Shown piece after piece: positions 8,954-16,451 of a stretch of DNA of 64,000 bases. Position 1 is the stretch's first letter; each line of letters starts with the position of its first letter. Source of the DNA: JBKECP01 sp047974765 (GTDB lineage Bacteria > Pseudomonadota > Gammaproteobacteria > Pseudomonadales > Halieaceae); contig JBKECP010000043.1 in NCBI GenBank assembly GCA_047974765.1, forward strand, positions 132,610 to 196,609. Direction: 5' to 3'. Both the position numbers and the translations under genes were made by a program. The notes below the pieces were generated by a model, which saw nothing but the letters and a program-made list of their open reading frames with translations, was not told the DNA's origin and did no database searches.

Positions 8954-9787
8954 TCAGATTTGTGACAGGGCGACCTTATAGCCGCCGTATTTGCGCAAAT
9001 TGATAACACCGGTGTCAAAGATCAGATACTGGCCCTTAATGCCCATCAAAGTGCCGCTCAACGATGGTGTCTTGTCGAGATTGAAGGCTTTCACTTTGAG
9101 CGGATAGGCCAGCACCGGGTAGTCGATAACTGTTGTCGTGGCAGCCTCGATAGTGCTGATAAGCTGCCCCCCGTATTCCTGTTGCAAAACATCAATACCC
9201 TCGCTGCAAAGTACCATCAGACGCTGGCGCTCCTCTTCCAGATCGAACACATCTCCCGGGCCTTTCAGCATAGTCTGCCAGTTGGTGCGATCGGCGACGT
9301 GCTCCTTGAACAGCACTTCCACCAACCCCGACAGGTAACGGCTGCCCACGCGAAATACCGGCTGCGCCTGGCTGGCACCCTGGTCAATCCAGCGAGTTGG
9401 CAGCTGGCTATGGCGGGTGATGCCCACTTTGAGGCCGGAGGTGTTGGCCAGATAAACAATATGGTCAATCATGCAGTGGGTCTGACCCCACTCGGGTTCG
9501 CGGCAGGTACCTGCCTGATAGTGACATTTTTGCGGGCTGACGATGCAACTATCGCACTGGGCGAGGCGTTTAAAACAGGGATAACAATAACCCTGGTTGA
9601 AACTCTTGCCGATTTTGCGCTGACAGGCAATACAGTGGATAACGCCGAGATAATCGAGTTGCAGTGTCTGCCCCAGCAGGGGATTGAGCAGCTCCTGATG
9701 TTCGTCCAGCAGCATTTTGTATTGCACCGGCGGCCCGGGTTCAACCTGCATTTTACGCAACAAACCCGCTGCTATTTGCTGTGCCAT
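8954..9787 (-). CDS. DUF2797 zinc-finger protein with GIY-YIG-like segment
   Basis: A 277-residue protein from ATG 9787 (a TTG at 9814 is a weaker alternative). Its middle carries many cysteines in paired arrangement: HCIACQRK, YCYPCFKRLAQCDSC, KCHYQAGTC and HCMIDH. This suggests one or two zinc clusters. Directly after comes HIVYLANTSGLKVGITR, which resembles the YL...KVGIT core of GIY-YIG nuclease folds. This combination is characteristic of DUF2797. Function is unknown; a nucleic-acid role is an inference from zinc finger plus GIY-YIG-like fold. It lies 14 bases after the DUF1315 gene and 7 before pepN, so it is probably cotranscribed. Confidence 0.82.
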   Translation of the reverse strand: MAQQIAAGLLRKMQVEPGPPVQYKMLLDEHQELLNPLLGQTLQLDYLGVIHCIACQRKIGKSFNQGYCYPCFKRLAQCDSCIVSPQKCHYQAGTCREPEWGQTHCMIDHIVYLANTSGLKVGITRHSQLPTRWIDQGASQAQPVFRVGSRYLSGLVEVLFKEHVADRTNWQTMLKGPGDVFDLEEERQRLMVLCSEGIDVLQQEYGGQLISTIEAATTTVIDYPVLAYPLKVKAFNLDKTPSLSGTLMGIKGQYLIFDTGVINLRKYGGYKVALSQI

Positions 9788-9801
9788 CGTACCGCTCTGC
9801 C

Positions 9802-10071
9802 CTATTCGGGCCAATGACGTGGCGCGCTGTTATTTCCGATATCTGCCTTGCCACTTGCTGTAGAAGTACTTTTACAGCTATCGGCAATATAACCGATACG
9901 TTCCTGCTCAGGTAAGTGAGTCTCCCCCCAAACGATAATCGCCTGTAAACATTGCTGGCGCTGTTCAGCAGACAGGTGCTGGCCATCGGACCACTTGCCC
10001 AGCTCGACAGCTCGCTTGAGTTTTTCATAGACCTCGGGGGTCATGGAGTCAATCAATTGACGATAGTTCAT
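9802..10071 (-). CDS. DUF1315 (YeaC-like) small protein
   Basis: An 89-residue protein beginning MNYRQLIDSMTPEVYEKLKR with AVELGKWSDGQHLSAEQR, matching the start of YeaC/DUF1315 proteins (typically about 90 residues). It has no membrane segment and looks cytosolic. It lies between the rhomboid gene (57 bases upstream) and DUF2797 (14 bases downstream) on the same strand. No biochemical function is established for the family. The C-terminal 25 residues are Ser/Thr/Lys-rich and probably disordered. Confidence 0.8.
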   Translation of the reverse strand: MNYRQLIDSMTPEVYEKLKRAVELGKWSDGQHLSAEQRQQCLQAIIVWGETHLPEQERIGYIADSCKSTSTASGKADIGNNSAPRHWPE

Positions 10072-10128
10072 GCTTTTACTGCCATATGTCGGCAGATGGA
10101 TCCTGGCCGATACGATAAAGGAAGCGGA

Positions 10129-11013
10129 TTATAGCCTCGCTGACGGTGTTCTGTCGCTGCTCAATCCGGCTCTGGACAGAAGGCCAAAAACAGCGCCCAG
10201 TACCACACCAGCCAGCAGGCCGCCAACATGCGCCGCATTGGCCACAGCACCAAAACCCAACACTTCAACCACACCAAAAATACAAATGACCAGCCAGCCG
10301 ATCATAAACAACATGATGGCAGGCTGAGGCTGAAAAGCCCACCGGGGTTGAATCTGCGCGCCCATCCAGGCAAACCCCAACAGGCCATAAACCACACCAG
10401 ACATGCCGCCAAAAATACCCGGCCCACCAAAAATGAATTGAGCACAATTGGATATCGCTGCAATCACCACAAACAGGCCCAGCATATTAATGCGGCCTGT
10501 TACAGTTTCTATCCGCCGTCCCAGCTCCCACAACCACAGACTGTTGAACACAATATGCAACCAGCCAAAGTGCAGAAAAGCCGGTGTAATAATACGCCAG
10601 TATTCGTGCCCCTGGGGCATGAATACAATATTTTGACCAAGGGCTGTAAAGGGTGTAAATGTCAGCCAGGACAAAGCCCATCCAGAAGTATTAAAAGTGG
10701 CCAGCACAAAACCCAATACACTGAGTATCAACAGCATAAGAGTCACCGGTGTCCGCTGCCATACCAGGTTACTGCTGGCTCTGCGCCGTGGTGCCCGTTG
10801 TGCTATTTCAATAGTAAGCTCATCGGCTCGCCAGGCGCGATACAGCTCGACAACCTCTTTGATATAAGTGGCATCAACGACACAAAGCACCTGCTTGCCG
10901 TCTTCTTCATAGATGCGATGATCCACACCACGTTTACTCAGCAATACACTCAGTGGCAACAGATCTTCACCGAGGACGACACTGAGGGCGATGTGGCTAT
11001 CTGTCATTGGCAT
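10129..11013 (-). CDS. Rhomboid intramembrane serine protease, GlpG-like
   Basis: A 294-residue protein with a soluble N-terminal domain of about 70 residues (SVVLGEDLLPLSVLLSKRGV...) like the cytosolic cap of GlpG, then six predicted transmembrane helices. The catalytic dyad is visible: Ser205 in GGMSGVVYG and His262 in NAAHVGG. The HxxxN oxyanion element is at 153-157 (HIVFN). It should cleave single-pass membrane proteins within the inner membrane. It starts three bases after the nadK stop, so it is translated from the nadK transcript. It is distinct from the rhombosortase at 18220-18810. Confidence 0.93.
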   Translation of the reverse strand: MPMTDSHIALSVVLGEDLLPLSVLLSKRGVDHRIYEEDGKQVLCVVDATYIKEVVELYRAWRADELTIEIAQRAPRRRASSNLVWQRTPVTLMLLILSVLGFVLATFNTSGWALSWLTFTPFTALGQNIVFMPQGHEYWRIITPAFLHFGWLHIVFNSLWLWELGRRIETVTGRINMLGLFVVIAAISNCAQFIFGGPGIFGGMSGVVYGLLGFAWMGAQIQPRWAFQPQPAIMLFMIGWLVICIFGVVEVLGFGAVANAAHVGGLLAGVVLGAVFGLLSRAGLSSDRTPSARL

Positions 11014-11016
11014 GTC

Positions 11017-11901
11017 CTAGCTAACCAGTGCATTGCTCCAGCGCAGTTTGTCTCTGCAACTGGCATAAAAGCTGTGCCCCACAGGATGCAGCAGGGTCAA
11101 ACAGTGTGGCTTCTTGCTGATGACCACACAATCACCGGGACGTGCTGTCATATTTACCTGGCCATCACAGGTAACCGGAGGGTGAATACGATTGCGCGCA
11201 AGAATATGAATACGGATTTCACTATTGCCATCAACAACGATGGGGCGACTGGACAAAGTATGGGGAAACATCGGCACCAGTACGACAGCATCAAGGGTCG
11301 GGTGCATAATAGGCCCGCCACCTGACAATGAGTAGGCCGTGGAACCTGTCGGAGTAGACACAATCAAGCCGTCTGCCCGCTGGCGATAAACAAAGGTATC
11401 ATCGATTGATAATTCAAATTCAATCATCTGGGCTGAAGTGCCCGAATTTACCACCACATCATTAAGTGCATCGGCCTTGCCTACGGTTTTACCATCACGT
11501 ACTACCCGCGCATCCAGTAAAAAACGCCGTTCCCGCTTATACTCACCATCCAGTACGGCGGGCACCTGTTGGCTTATTTCATCGGGAGAGATATCAGTCA
11601 GAAAGCCCAATCTGCCACGATTAACACCCAGCACAGGTGTTTCATATTTGGCCAGGGTACGGGCCGCACTCAACAGGCTGCCATCACCACCAACCACAAT
11701 CACCAGATCACAATCTTCACCTATCTCATCCAGACTGGCCAGCGTATACCCCTCCCCGGCGGCAAGCTCACCCAAACGGTGCTCCAGTATCACCTCCAGC
11801 CCCCGCCGGGTCAGCAGTTTGACCAATTCTTCAAGCACAGGCTGAAGCCCCGCATGCTGGCTGCGCCCTACCACACCGATACGCTGGAAGGATGGTTGCA
11901 T
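11017..11901 (-). CDS. nadK: NAD kinase
   Basis: A 294-residue protein, the usual NadK length. It has the GGDGS nucleotide-binding motif (LVIVVGGDGSLLSAAR), NRGRLGFLTDI, and the NAD-site region NDVVVNSG and DGLIVSTPTGSTAYSLSGGGPI. It phosphorylates NAD+ to NADP+ in the cytosol using ATP. The start at 11901 (MQPSFQRIGVVGRSQHAG) aligns with the family start; a frame extending to 11979 adds an unrelated leader. It is the first gene of the minus-strand group running to pepN. Confidence 0.97.
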   Translation of the reverse strand: MQPSFQRIGVVGRSQHAGLQPVLEELVKLLTRRGLEVILEHRLGELAAGEGYTLASLDEIGEDCDLVIVVGGDGSLLSAARTLAKYETPVLGVNRGRLGFLTDISPDEISQQVPAVLDGEYKRERRFLLDARVVRDGKTVGKADALNDVVVNSGTSAQMIEFELSIDDTFVYRQRADGLIVSTPTGSTAYSLSGGGPIMHPTLDAVVLVPMFPHTLSSRPIVVDGNSEIRIHILARNRIHPPVTCDGQVNMTARPGDCVVISKKPHCLTLLHPVGHSFYASCRDKLRWSNALVS

Positions 11902-12497
11902 TAACAAAAACTCTCTACAAGAAGGGAAGCCATTATAAACACGGATGGCAAGGCATACAGAGGAGAAACGGGTAAACACTATGCCTATCAGGCTCTACTA
12001 CTACAAACGGACTCTACTACAAAACTCGCTGTTACCATAAAAAAAATAGGCAAAAACAGCTATTATCAGAGCGGTATCACCAATCTCAACCTGGAAATCA
12101 ACCTCCGATAGCAGGAAAGCATTCACACCAGCAACAAGTATCTGACCATGCTTGAAATCGGGAAAGCAATCACATAAATACAACAAAACATTACTTAAAA
12201 CTATTTTTATGTTAGCCTTCCCAAAAATAGTCATTACACATTGCGTAATGTAGGCATTCTATATGTCAAAAATACACGTTACAAAAAGACAGCCGCTAAT
12301 ACCCATACTATTAACCAAGGCACCTGCCTGCTTGTGTAGCTCAGGTAATCGTTCCCACACCCACCAAAACAGGGATGTATTTTTTACAAACCGATATCCA
12401 TTTTGGACACTTTTTGCCCACTGTTCTCTGACACCTTTTTTTAACAAATCCTGTGTATTTTTATTCAACAGTAAAATGACTGTTTCTGGAGAATCCA
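11902..12497. other. Intergenic region without a supportable gene
   Basis: About 600 bases, more AT-rich than the surroundings, separate divergent nadK and the glycine-rich protein gene. Short frames on the minus strand (12001-12234 and 12259-12540) have no recognisable motif and no good ribosome-binding site. A short direct repeat, CTCTACTACAAA, occurs near 11994-12025. The right end must hold the promoter of the downstream gene; a GGAG site is visible at 12487-12490 but no convincing -35/-10 pair was found. Confidence 0.5.
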
Positions 12498-13598
12498 ATG
12501 AATCGTTATTACGCTTTATTGCTGAACCTGCCCCTGTCAATACTGTGGGGACATCAAGTCTGGGCGGCTGATTGTATCAGCGGCGTTTACGGTACTTCCA
12601 CCCATTGCACCGTACCTGCCAATGTTATCAGTATCACAGTTGAAGCCTGGGGCGGTGGTGGCGGCGGCGGCGCTGAGAGCCAGTGGGGAGATGCCACAAC
12701 AGGCGGCGGTGGCGGTGGTGGCGGCTCATATTGCCAGGGCACCTATACCGTGACACCGGGTACCGATTTGCAGATTCAGGTTGGCAGAGCCGGCCATGCA
12801 GGACTGCAAGGAGCGGGATACGGTTCAGGCGGAAGCGAAGGTGGCGGAGGCGGAGGCATCTCTGCCGTCACGGGTGATGGCATAAATGGCATGGTCGCCA
12901 ATGGCGGTGGCGGTGGCGGCGGTACCAGTGAATACATTCTGGCCTCACCCGGGCAGGGAGCAACGAACAGCCATGGCGGTGATGGCGGAAATGCTGGCGT
13001 TGGCGTACCACCTCTTGACGACAGCGGCAGTGATGGGGGTGATGGTGGCGATGGCGGAGTCAGCGGCGGTAATGGTGGCAATGGTGCAGATATTCAGGCG
13101 GGTATCGATGGCATCGGTGGTAACGGTGGTGATGGCGGCAGCTACGGTGGCAATGGCGGTGACGGTATTGATAGTGGGCCAGGAGGAAACGGTGGTGGTG
13201 GTGCAATTACCGGCGGTACAGGCGGCACGGGTGGCACAGGCCCGACACCCGGGCCAGATGGGTCTAACGGCCCTGTCGACCCTTTAACTTATATCGCCTA
13301 TGGCGCTTGTACCGCACCGGTAGCCCTGGCAGGTAATGCAGGTATCGGCCGCACAGGTGGCGCATCAGGTGGCGCATCCATTACCCACCCACCAGCAGGA
13401 CTCCCCGGACAAGGCGGCACAGGTGGTGCGCAGTCATCCGGTTCGGCGGGTTCGGCAGGTCTGGTGCGGTTGACTTTCACCTCTACCAGCACCTCATCCG
13501 CACAAGCCATTCCCGGCCTGACTGGCTGGCCTCTGGGTTTACTGGCATGTCTGCTCATGTGGAGAGCTATCAGAACACTTGCGTGCAGGTCTAATTGA
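12498..13598 (+). CDS. Secreted glycine-rich protein with IPTL-CTERM-like tail
   Basis: A 366-residue protein with a signal peptide ending near WGHQVWA, then a short Cys-containing start (ADCISGVYGTSTHCTVP) and a very glycine-rich body (about residues 50-290) of GGNGGDGG-type repeats. It carries a few beta-strand patches such as VISITVEAWGGGG and GLVRLTFTS. The C-terminus reads IPGLTGWPLGLLACLLMW followed by RAIR and basic residues, like the IPTL-CTERM signal (IPTLSEWG, hydrophobic stretch, Arg cluster). It is probably exported and anchored or processed through that tail. The GGAG ribosome-binding site is at 12487. No enzymatic domain is recognised. Confidence 0.75.
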   Translation: MNRYYALLLNLPLSILWGHQVWAADCISGVYGTSTHCTVPANVISITVEAWGGGGGGGAESQWGDATTGGGGGGGGSYCQGTYTVTPGTDLQIQVGRAGHAGLQGAGYGSGGSEGGGGGGISAVTGDGINGMVANGGGGGGGTSEYILASPGQGATNSHGGDGGNAGVGVPPLDDSGSDGGDGGDGGVSGGNGGNGADIQAGIDGIGGNGGDGGSYGGNGGDGIDSGPGGNGGGGAITGGTGGTGGTGPTPGPDGSNGPVDPLTYIAYGACTAPVALAGNAGIGRTGGASGGASITHPPAGLPGQGGTGGAQSSGSAGSAGLVRLTFTSTSTSSAQAIPGLTGWPLGLLACLLMWRAIRTLACRSN

Positions 13599-13623
13599 GC
13601 CACCAGAATTTAAAGACATTTAT

Positions 13624-13664
13624 CAGGCCGACAGCAGTATTTATTGTCGGCTTGATACAGTTTT
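13624..13664. terminator. Hairpin between convergent genes (probable terminator)
   Basis: An inverted repeat, CAGGCCGACA at 13624-13633 and TGTCGGCTTG at 13645-13654, forms a 10-base-pair stem with one G-T pair. A TTTT run follows at 13661-13664. It sits between the ends of the glycine-rich gene (+) and larB (-), so it may serve either direction. The T-tract is short and a few bases away, so confidence is moderate. Confidence 0.5.
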
Positions 13665-13667
13665 CTA

Positions 13668-14336
13668 TCAGGCTAGTGTATTTAACATTTTAAGTGCCGC
13701 ACAGGCCGCACCATAACCATTGTCAATATTGGTTACCATCAAGCCTGACGCGCAGCTGGCCAACATGGCTTTAAGAGCGGTTTCTCCACCAGTGGCAACA
13801 CCATAACCAACAGACGTCGGCACACCGATAACCGGCGCACTGACCAACCCACCCAACACGGTTGGCAGTGCCGCATCCATACCGGCAATGGCAATAACAA
13901 TACGGGCTGAGCGAATCTCAGTCAGACGCTGCATCAATCGCCACAGACCCGCAACACCAACATCATTGATTGGCAGTGCAATCTCACCGGAAAACTCCAG
14001 TGTACGAAGCACCTCCCGGGCAACAGCAACATCCGAGGTACCCGCTGCCACAACGGCCACTCGCCCATCATATTTGCGCGGCCAGCTACCACCAAAAAAA
14101 GCGCTGCCGGACAAGGCATCGTAATCCAGTTGATTTCGGTACACATCACTGAGCTCTGCGTATTGTTCCTGTCGCAGACGGGTCAGCAAAATACGACCAC
14201 CTGTGTTACTTATCTGATGCAAAATTTCATCAATCTGAGCCACTGACTTGCCCGCACAATAAACGGCTTCATCAAGCCCGGTGCGCGCACTGCGGGCAAG
14301 ATCAAGCATCACCTGCTCATTGACTGCATCGGTCAT
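13668..14336 (-). CDS. larB: Nickel-pincer cofactor biosynthesis carboxylase/hydrolase LarB
   Basis: A 222-residue protein with the PurE-like (AIR carboxylase) domain of LarB: VAVVAAGTSDVAVAREVLRT, NDVGVAGLWRLM, IAIAGMDAALPTVLGGL and VPTSVGYG. Near the C-terminus is GLMVTNIDNGYGAA. LarB carboxylates nicotinic acid adenine dinucleotide and hydrolyses the phosphoanhydride, giving the pyridinium dicarboxylate mononucleotide precursor of the nickel-pincer nucleotide. It is last in the operon, six bases after larE. It is slightly shorter than Lactiplantibacillus LarB, with the core domain intact. Confidence 0.93.
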   Translation of the reverse strand: MTDAVNEQVMLDLARSARTGLDEAVYCAGKSVAQIDEILHQISNTGGRILLTRLRQEQYAELSDVYRNQLDYDALSGSAFFGGSWPRKYDGRVAVVAAGTSDVAVAREVLRTLEFSGEIALPINDVGVAGLWRLMQRLTEIRSARIVIAIAGMDAALPTVLGGLVSAPVIGVPTSVGYGVATGGETALKAMLASCASGLMVTNIDNGYGAACAALKMLNTLA

Positions 14337-14342
14337 GTGATC

Positions 14343-15176
14343 TCACTCAACACTACAGTTTTTTTGCACTGGCGTGTGAATAAACGCACTTCCACGCTGA
14401 TATGAGGCCAGTTCAAGACTGTCGTTACGCCCCGCTTTTACCAACAGTGAACGGGCCTTGTCCAGCAAGTTTTGACGGGCGCTGTCGCTGAGTTGGTGAA
14501 AGCTGCTTTCATCCAGTTCGATAATCAATCCAGAATTGCGCACCCGACAGCGCACCGTATGCGCCGTCACACAAGCAGCGACCAATTGTTCAATACCATG
14601 CACCAGCTCAAGCAGCTCAGGGTCAATAACAATAGCCGTTTCAATGCGACTGGCCAGGCAGGGTGAAGCGGGTAAAGTCGCCACCTCACCCAACCCCAAC
14701 CAGACAGATAAGTGGCGTAACGTCTGTTTATCAATACCCGCCTCCACATAGGGGTGGCGCACTTGAAAATTATCCGCCGCTTGCAGACCGGGGCGATATT
14801 CACCCAGGTCATCAAGATTAGTGCCTGAAACCAGTTGCGCATCACTGTACCGGGCAAGCGTGCCGTAGAGGTTACTTTTACAGTAAAAACAACGATTGAC
14901 CGGGTTGGCCAGGTAATCCGGATTGGAGAACTCACCGGCATCAACAACATTCAGCTGCCAACCCTCCCGGGCCGCCAGCTCTCTGACACGTTGACTCGCC
15001 TGCGGTGGCACAGCTGGCGATACGGCATGATACATACTGACCTGCCCCTGACAGTAACGCTGGGCAAAGCTGGCCAATGTCAGACTATCGACACCACCAG
15101 AGACAGCCACCGCCAGCCGACCGCAGTCCAGCAGCACATGTTTAAGTGCTTCAACATGCACATCCAGATTCATCAT
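14343..15176 (-). CDS. larE: Pincer cofactor sulfur transferase LarE
   Basis: A 277-residue PP-loop protein with the ATP pyrophosphatase motif SGGVDSLTLA at 26-35. LarE adenylates and then sulfurates the LarB product. Three cysteines stand out: Cys96 and Cys99 (NRCFYCKSNLYG) and Cys173 (SPCLASRI). Lactiplantibacillus LarE sacrifices a single cysteine per sulfur, while a second LarE type uses three cysteines to hold an iron-sulfur cluster. The pattern here fits the three-cysteine type, which is an inference. The gene overlaps larC by four bases and precedes larB. Confidence 0.93.
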   Translation of the reverse strand: MMNLDVHVEALKHVLLDCGRLAVAVSGGVDSLTLASFAQRYCQGQVSMYHAVSPAVPPQASQRVRELAAREGWQLNVVDAGEFSNPDYLANPVNRCFYCKSNLYGTLARYSDAQLVSGTNLDDLGEYRPGLQAADNFQVRHPYVEAGIDKQTLRHLSVWLGLGEVATLPASPCLASRIETAIVIDPELLELVHGIEQLVAACVTAHTVRCRVRNSGLIIELDESSFHQLSDSARQNLLDKARSLLVKAGRNDSLELASYQRGSAFIHTPVQKNCSVE

Positions 15177-16444
15177 ACAGATCTATCTTCCTCTGCTGTC
15201 GCTTGCTTTTGGGCCTGCTGACGACAGTCATCGCGCCCAACATGATCGACAGCGAGGGCGGCGATATCATCTGCCTCGGCCTTGGCACTTTCACCATGAC
15301 CTCGTCTGCTCAGCTTAACCCGTACAGGGCTACCCTCTACTGTGGTCGAGACCTGCCGACGGGGCAATATCCGGCGCTCCACATCTTGCAGGCGCAGACC
15401 AATGGTTGTCGTTTGTGTAAAGCATGACGCACAGACAACTTCCCGATAGGCCGGATCAACCAGTAACTGCAGCTGTGCCGTCATCCGCCCCTTTTTACCG
15501 ATACCACTGATTTGGATAACATCCCTGACACCTGTCAGTGCGCGCAGATGCTCAATGGCAATAGCCAGATCTTCCGGGCTTTGGTCATCAACCTCAAAAG
15601 TAATTTCACTAACAGTGTCACGGCCAGTATCGCCGGAATGCTCATAGGCCAGTAAACGCAGCACATTGCTCAAACCGGCTAACTGACGGGTACCAAAACC
15701 CATGCCAATTTGCATCAGGCGGCCCAACCGGGCCGGGCGAGGCCGGTTCGCCTTTAAATAACGCAAAATCGCTGCACCGGTGGGTGTAACCCTCTCACCG
15801 GCAACGCCGTCATCAATGCACTCAAAACCCTGCAACAGCAAGGCTGTTGCAGGTGCAGGCACAGGTAACAGCCCATGCGCCGTTTTAACCCGCCCACTAC
15901 CGGCAGGCAGCGGCCCCACATACCAGTGCGCAGCCAGTGATTCAATCAGAAAAGCAGCGCCAACCACATCGGCAATAGAATCCCACTCACCCAGCTCATG
16001 AAAACTCACAGATGCCACATCTTTGCCGTGCACTTCAGCTTCAGCTTCGGCTACTAATGTAAAAATAGCAATTGCCCGCTCTGTCACCGCAGGCATCAAA
16101 TCACAGGCCAGCAGGTGAGCCCGAATATCACTGAAATAATGATGCTCATGCTCATGCTCATGCTCGTGCTCGTGCTCGTGCTCGTGCTTATGAGAATGGC
16201 TGTGTCCGGGGGCTTTTACCACTGATGCGCCCTTCTCCACCACCCTGAAACCAAGCCCGGTCAGTGCCTGATCAGCACGCGGTTCAATCAGCACAGGAAT
16301 ATGTTCAGGTACACCTGCCTGAGCAATAGCCGCCAGCATACCTGTTTGCAAATGAGGAAAGGCATGTAATACGGCGGCAATAAACATATCACCCGCTACC
16401 CCACCGAGGGCATCCAGCTGAATTGTCAGTGAGGTAGGCGTCAT
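15173..16444 (-). CDS. larC: Nickel-inserting cyclometallase LarC with His/Glu-rich segment
   Basis: A 423-residue protein. The N-terminal half has the LarC1 region (LDALGGVAGDMFIAAVLHAFP), followed at about residues 80-105 by a metal-binding tract of alternating His and Glu. Then come SFHELGEWDSIADVVGAA, GERVTPTGAAIL and a C-terminal LarC2-like domain (QISGIGKKGRMTAQLQLL). LarC inserts nickel into the dithiodicarboxylate nucleotide, using CTP. In Lactiplantibacillus larC is read by programmed frameshifting from two frames; here it is one continuous frame. It lies seven bases after larA and overlaps larE by four bases. Confidence 0.95.
   Translation of the reverse strand: MTPTSLTIQLDALGGVAGDMFIAAVLHAFPHLQTGMLAAIAQAGVPEHIPVLIEPRADQALTGLGFRVVEKGASVVKAPGHSHSHKHEHEHEHEHEHEHEHHYFSDIRAHLLACDLMPAVTERAIAIFTLVAEAEAEVHGKDVASVSFHELGEWDSIADVVGAAFLIESLAAHWYVGPLPAGSGRVKTAHGLLPVPAPATALLLQGFECIDDGVAGERVTPTGAAILRYLKANRPRPARLGRLMQIGMGFGTRQLAGLSNVLRLLAYEHSGDTGRDTVSEITFEVDDQSPEDLAIAIEHLRALTGVRDVIQISGIGKKGRMTAQLQLLVDPAYREVVCASCFTQTTTIGLRLQDVERRILPRRQVSTTVEGSPVRVKLSRRGHGESAKAEADDIAALAVDHVGRDDCRQQAQKQATAEEDRSV
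16143..16190 (-). repeat. Hexanucleotide tandem repeat encoding the (His-Glu)n tract of LarC
   Basis: Eight consecutive six-base units, TGCTCA or TGCTCG on the plus strand with the last unit TGCTTA, lie inside larC and encode alternating His and Glu. Expansion or contraction by whole units keeps the frame, so the length of the nickel-binding tract can vary without disrupting the enzyme. Confidence 0.9.
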
Positions 16445-16451
16445 TCAGATA

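Noticed and set aside
10129..11013. GlpG-like rhomboid considered as the processing enzyme for the GlyGly-CTERM protein
   Set aside because: It has the GlpG N-terminal cap and operon context with nadK; the cap-less rhomboid at 18220-18810 next to the substrate is the better candidate.
12380..12430. Possible sigma-54 promoter (TTGGACACTTTTTGCC) upstream of the glycine-rich gene
   Set aside because: The GG-to-GC spacing is 9 rather than the strict 10 bases and the -24 element is imperfect.
12001..12540. Two minus-strand frames (12001-12234, 77 codons; 12259-12540, 93 codons) in the nadK/glycine-rich intergenic region
   Set aside because: No recognisable motif, no ribosome-binding site, and the second overlaps the start of a well-supported gene on the other strand.
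12650..13460. GGTGGC-rich tandem sequence considered as a DNA repeat array
   Set aside because: It is the coding sequence of the glycine-rich protein; periodicity follows codons.
16138..16195. Tandem units in larC considered as a CRISPR-like or regulatory array
   Set aside because: The units are six bases long, in frame, and encode a (His-Glu)n tract; no spacers.
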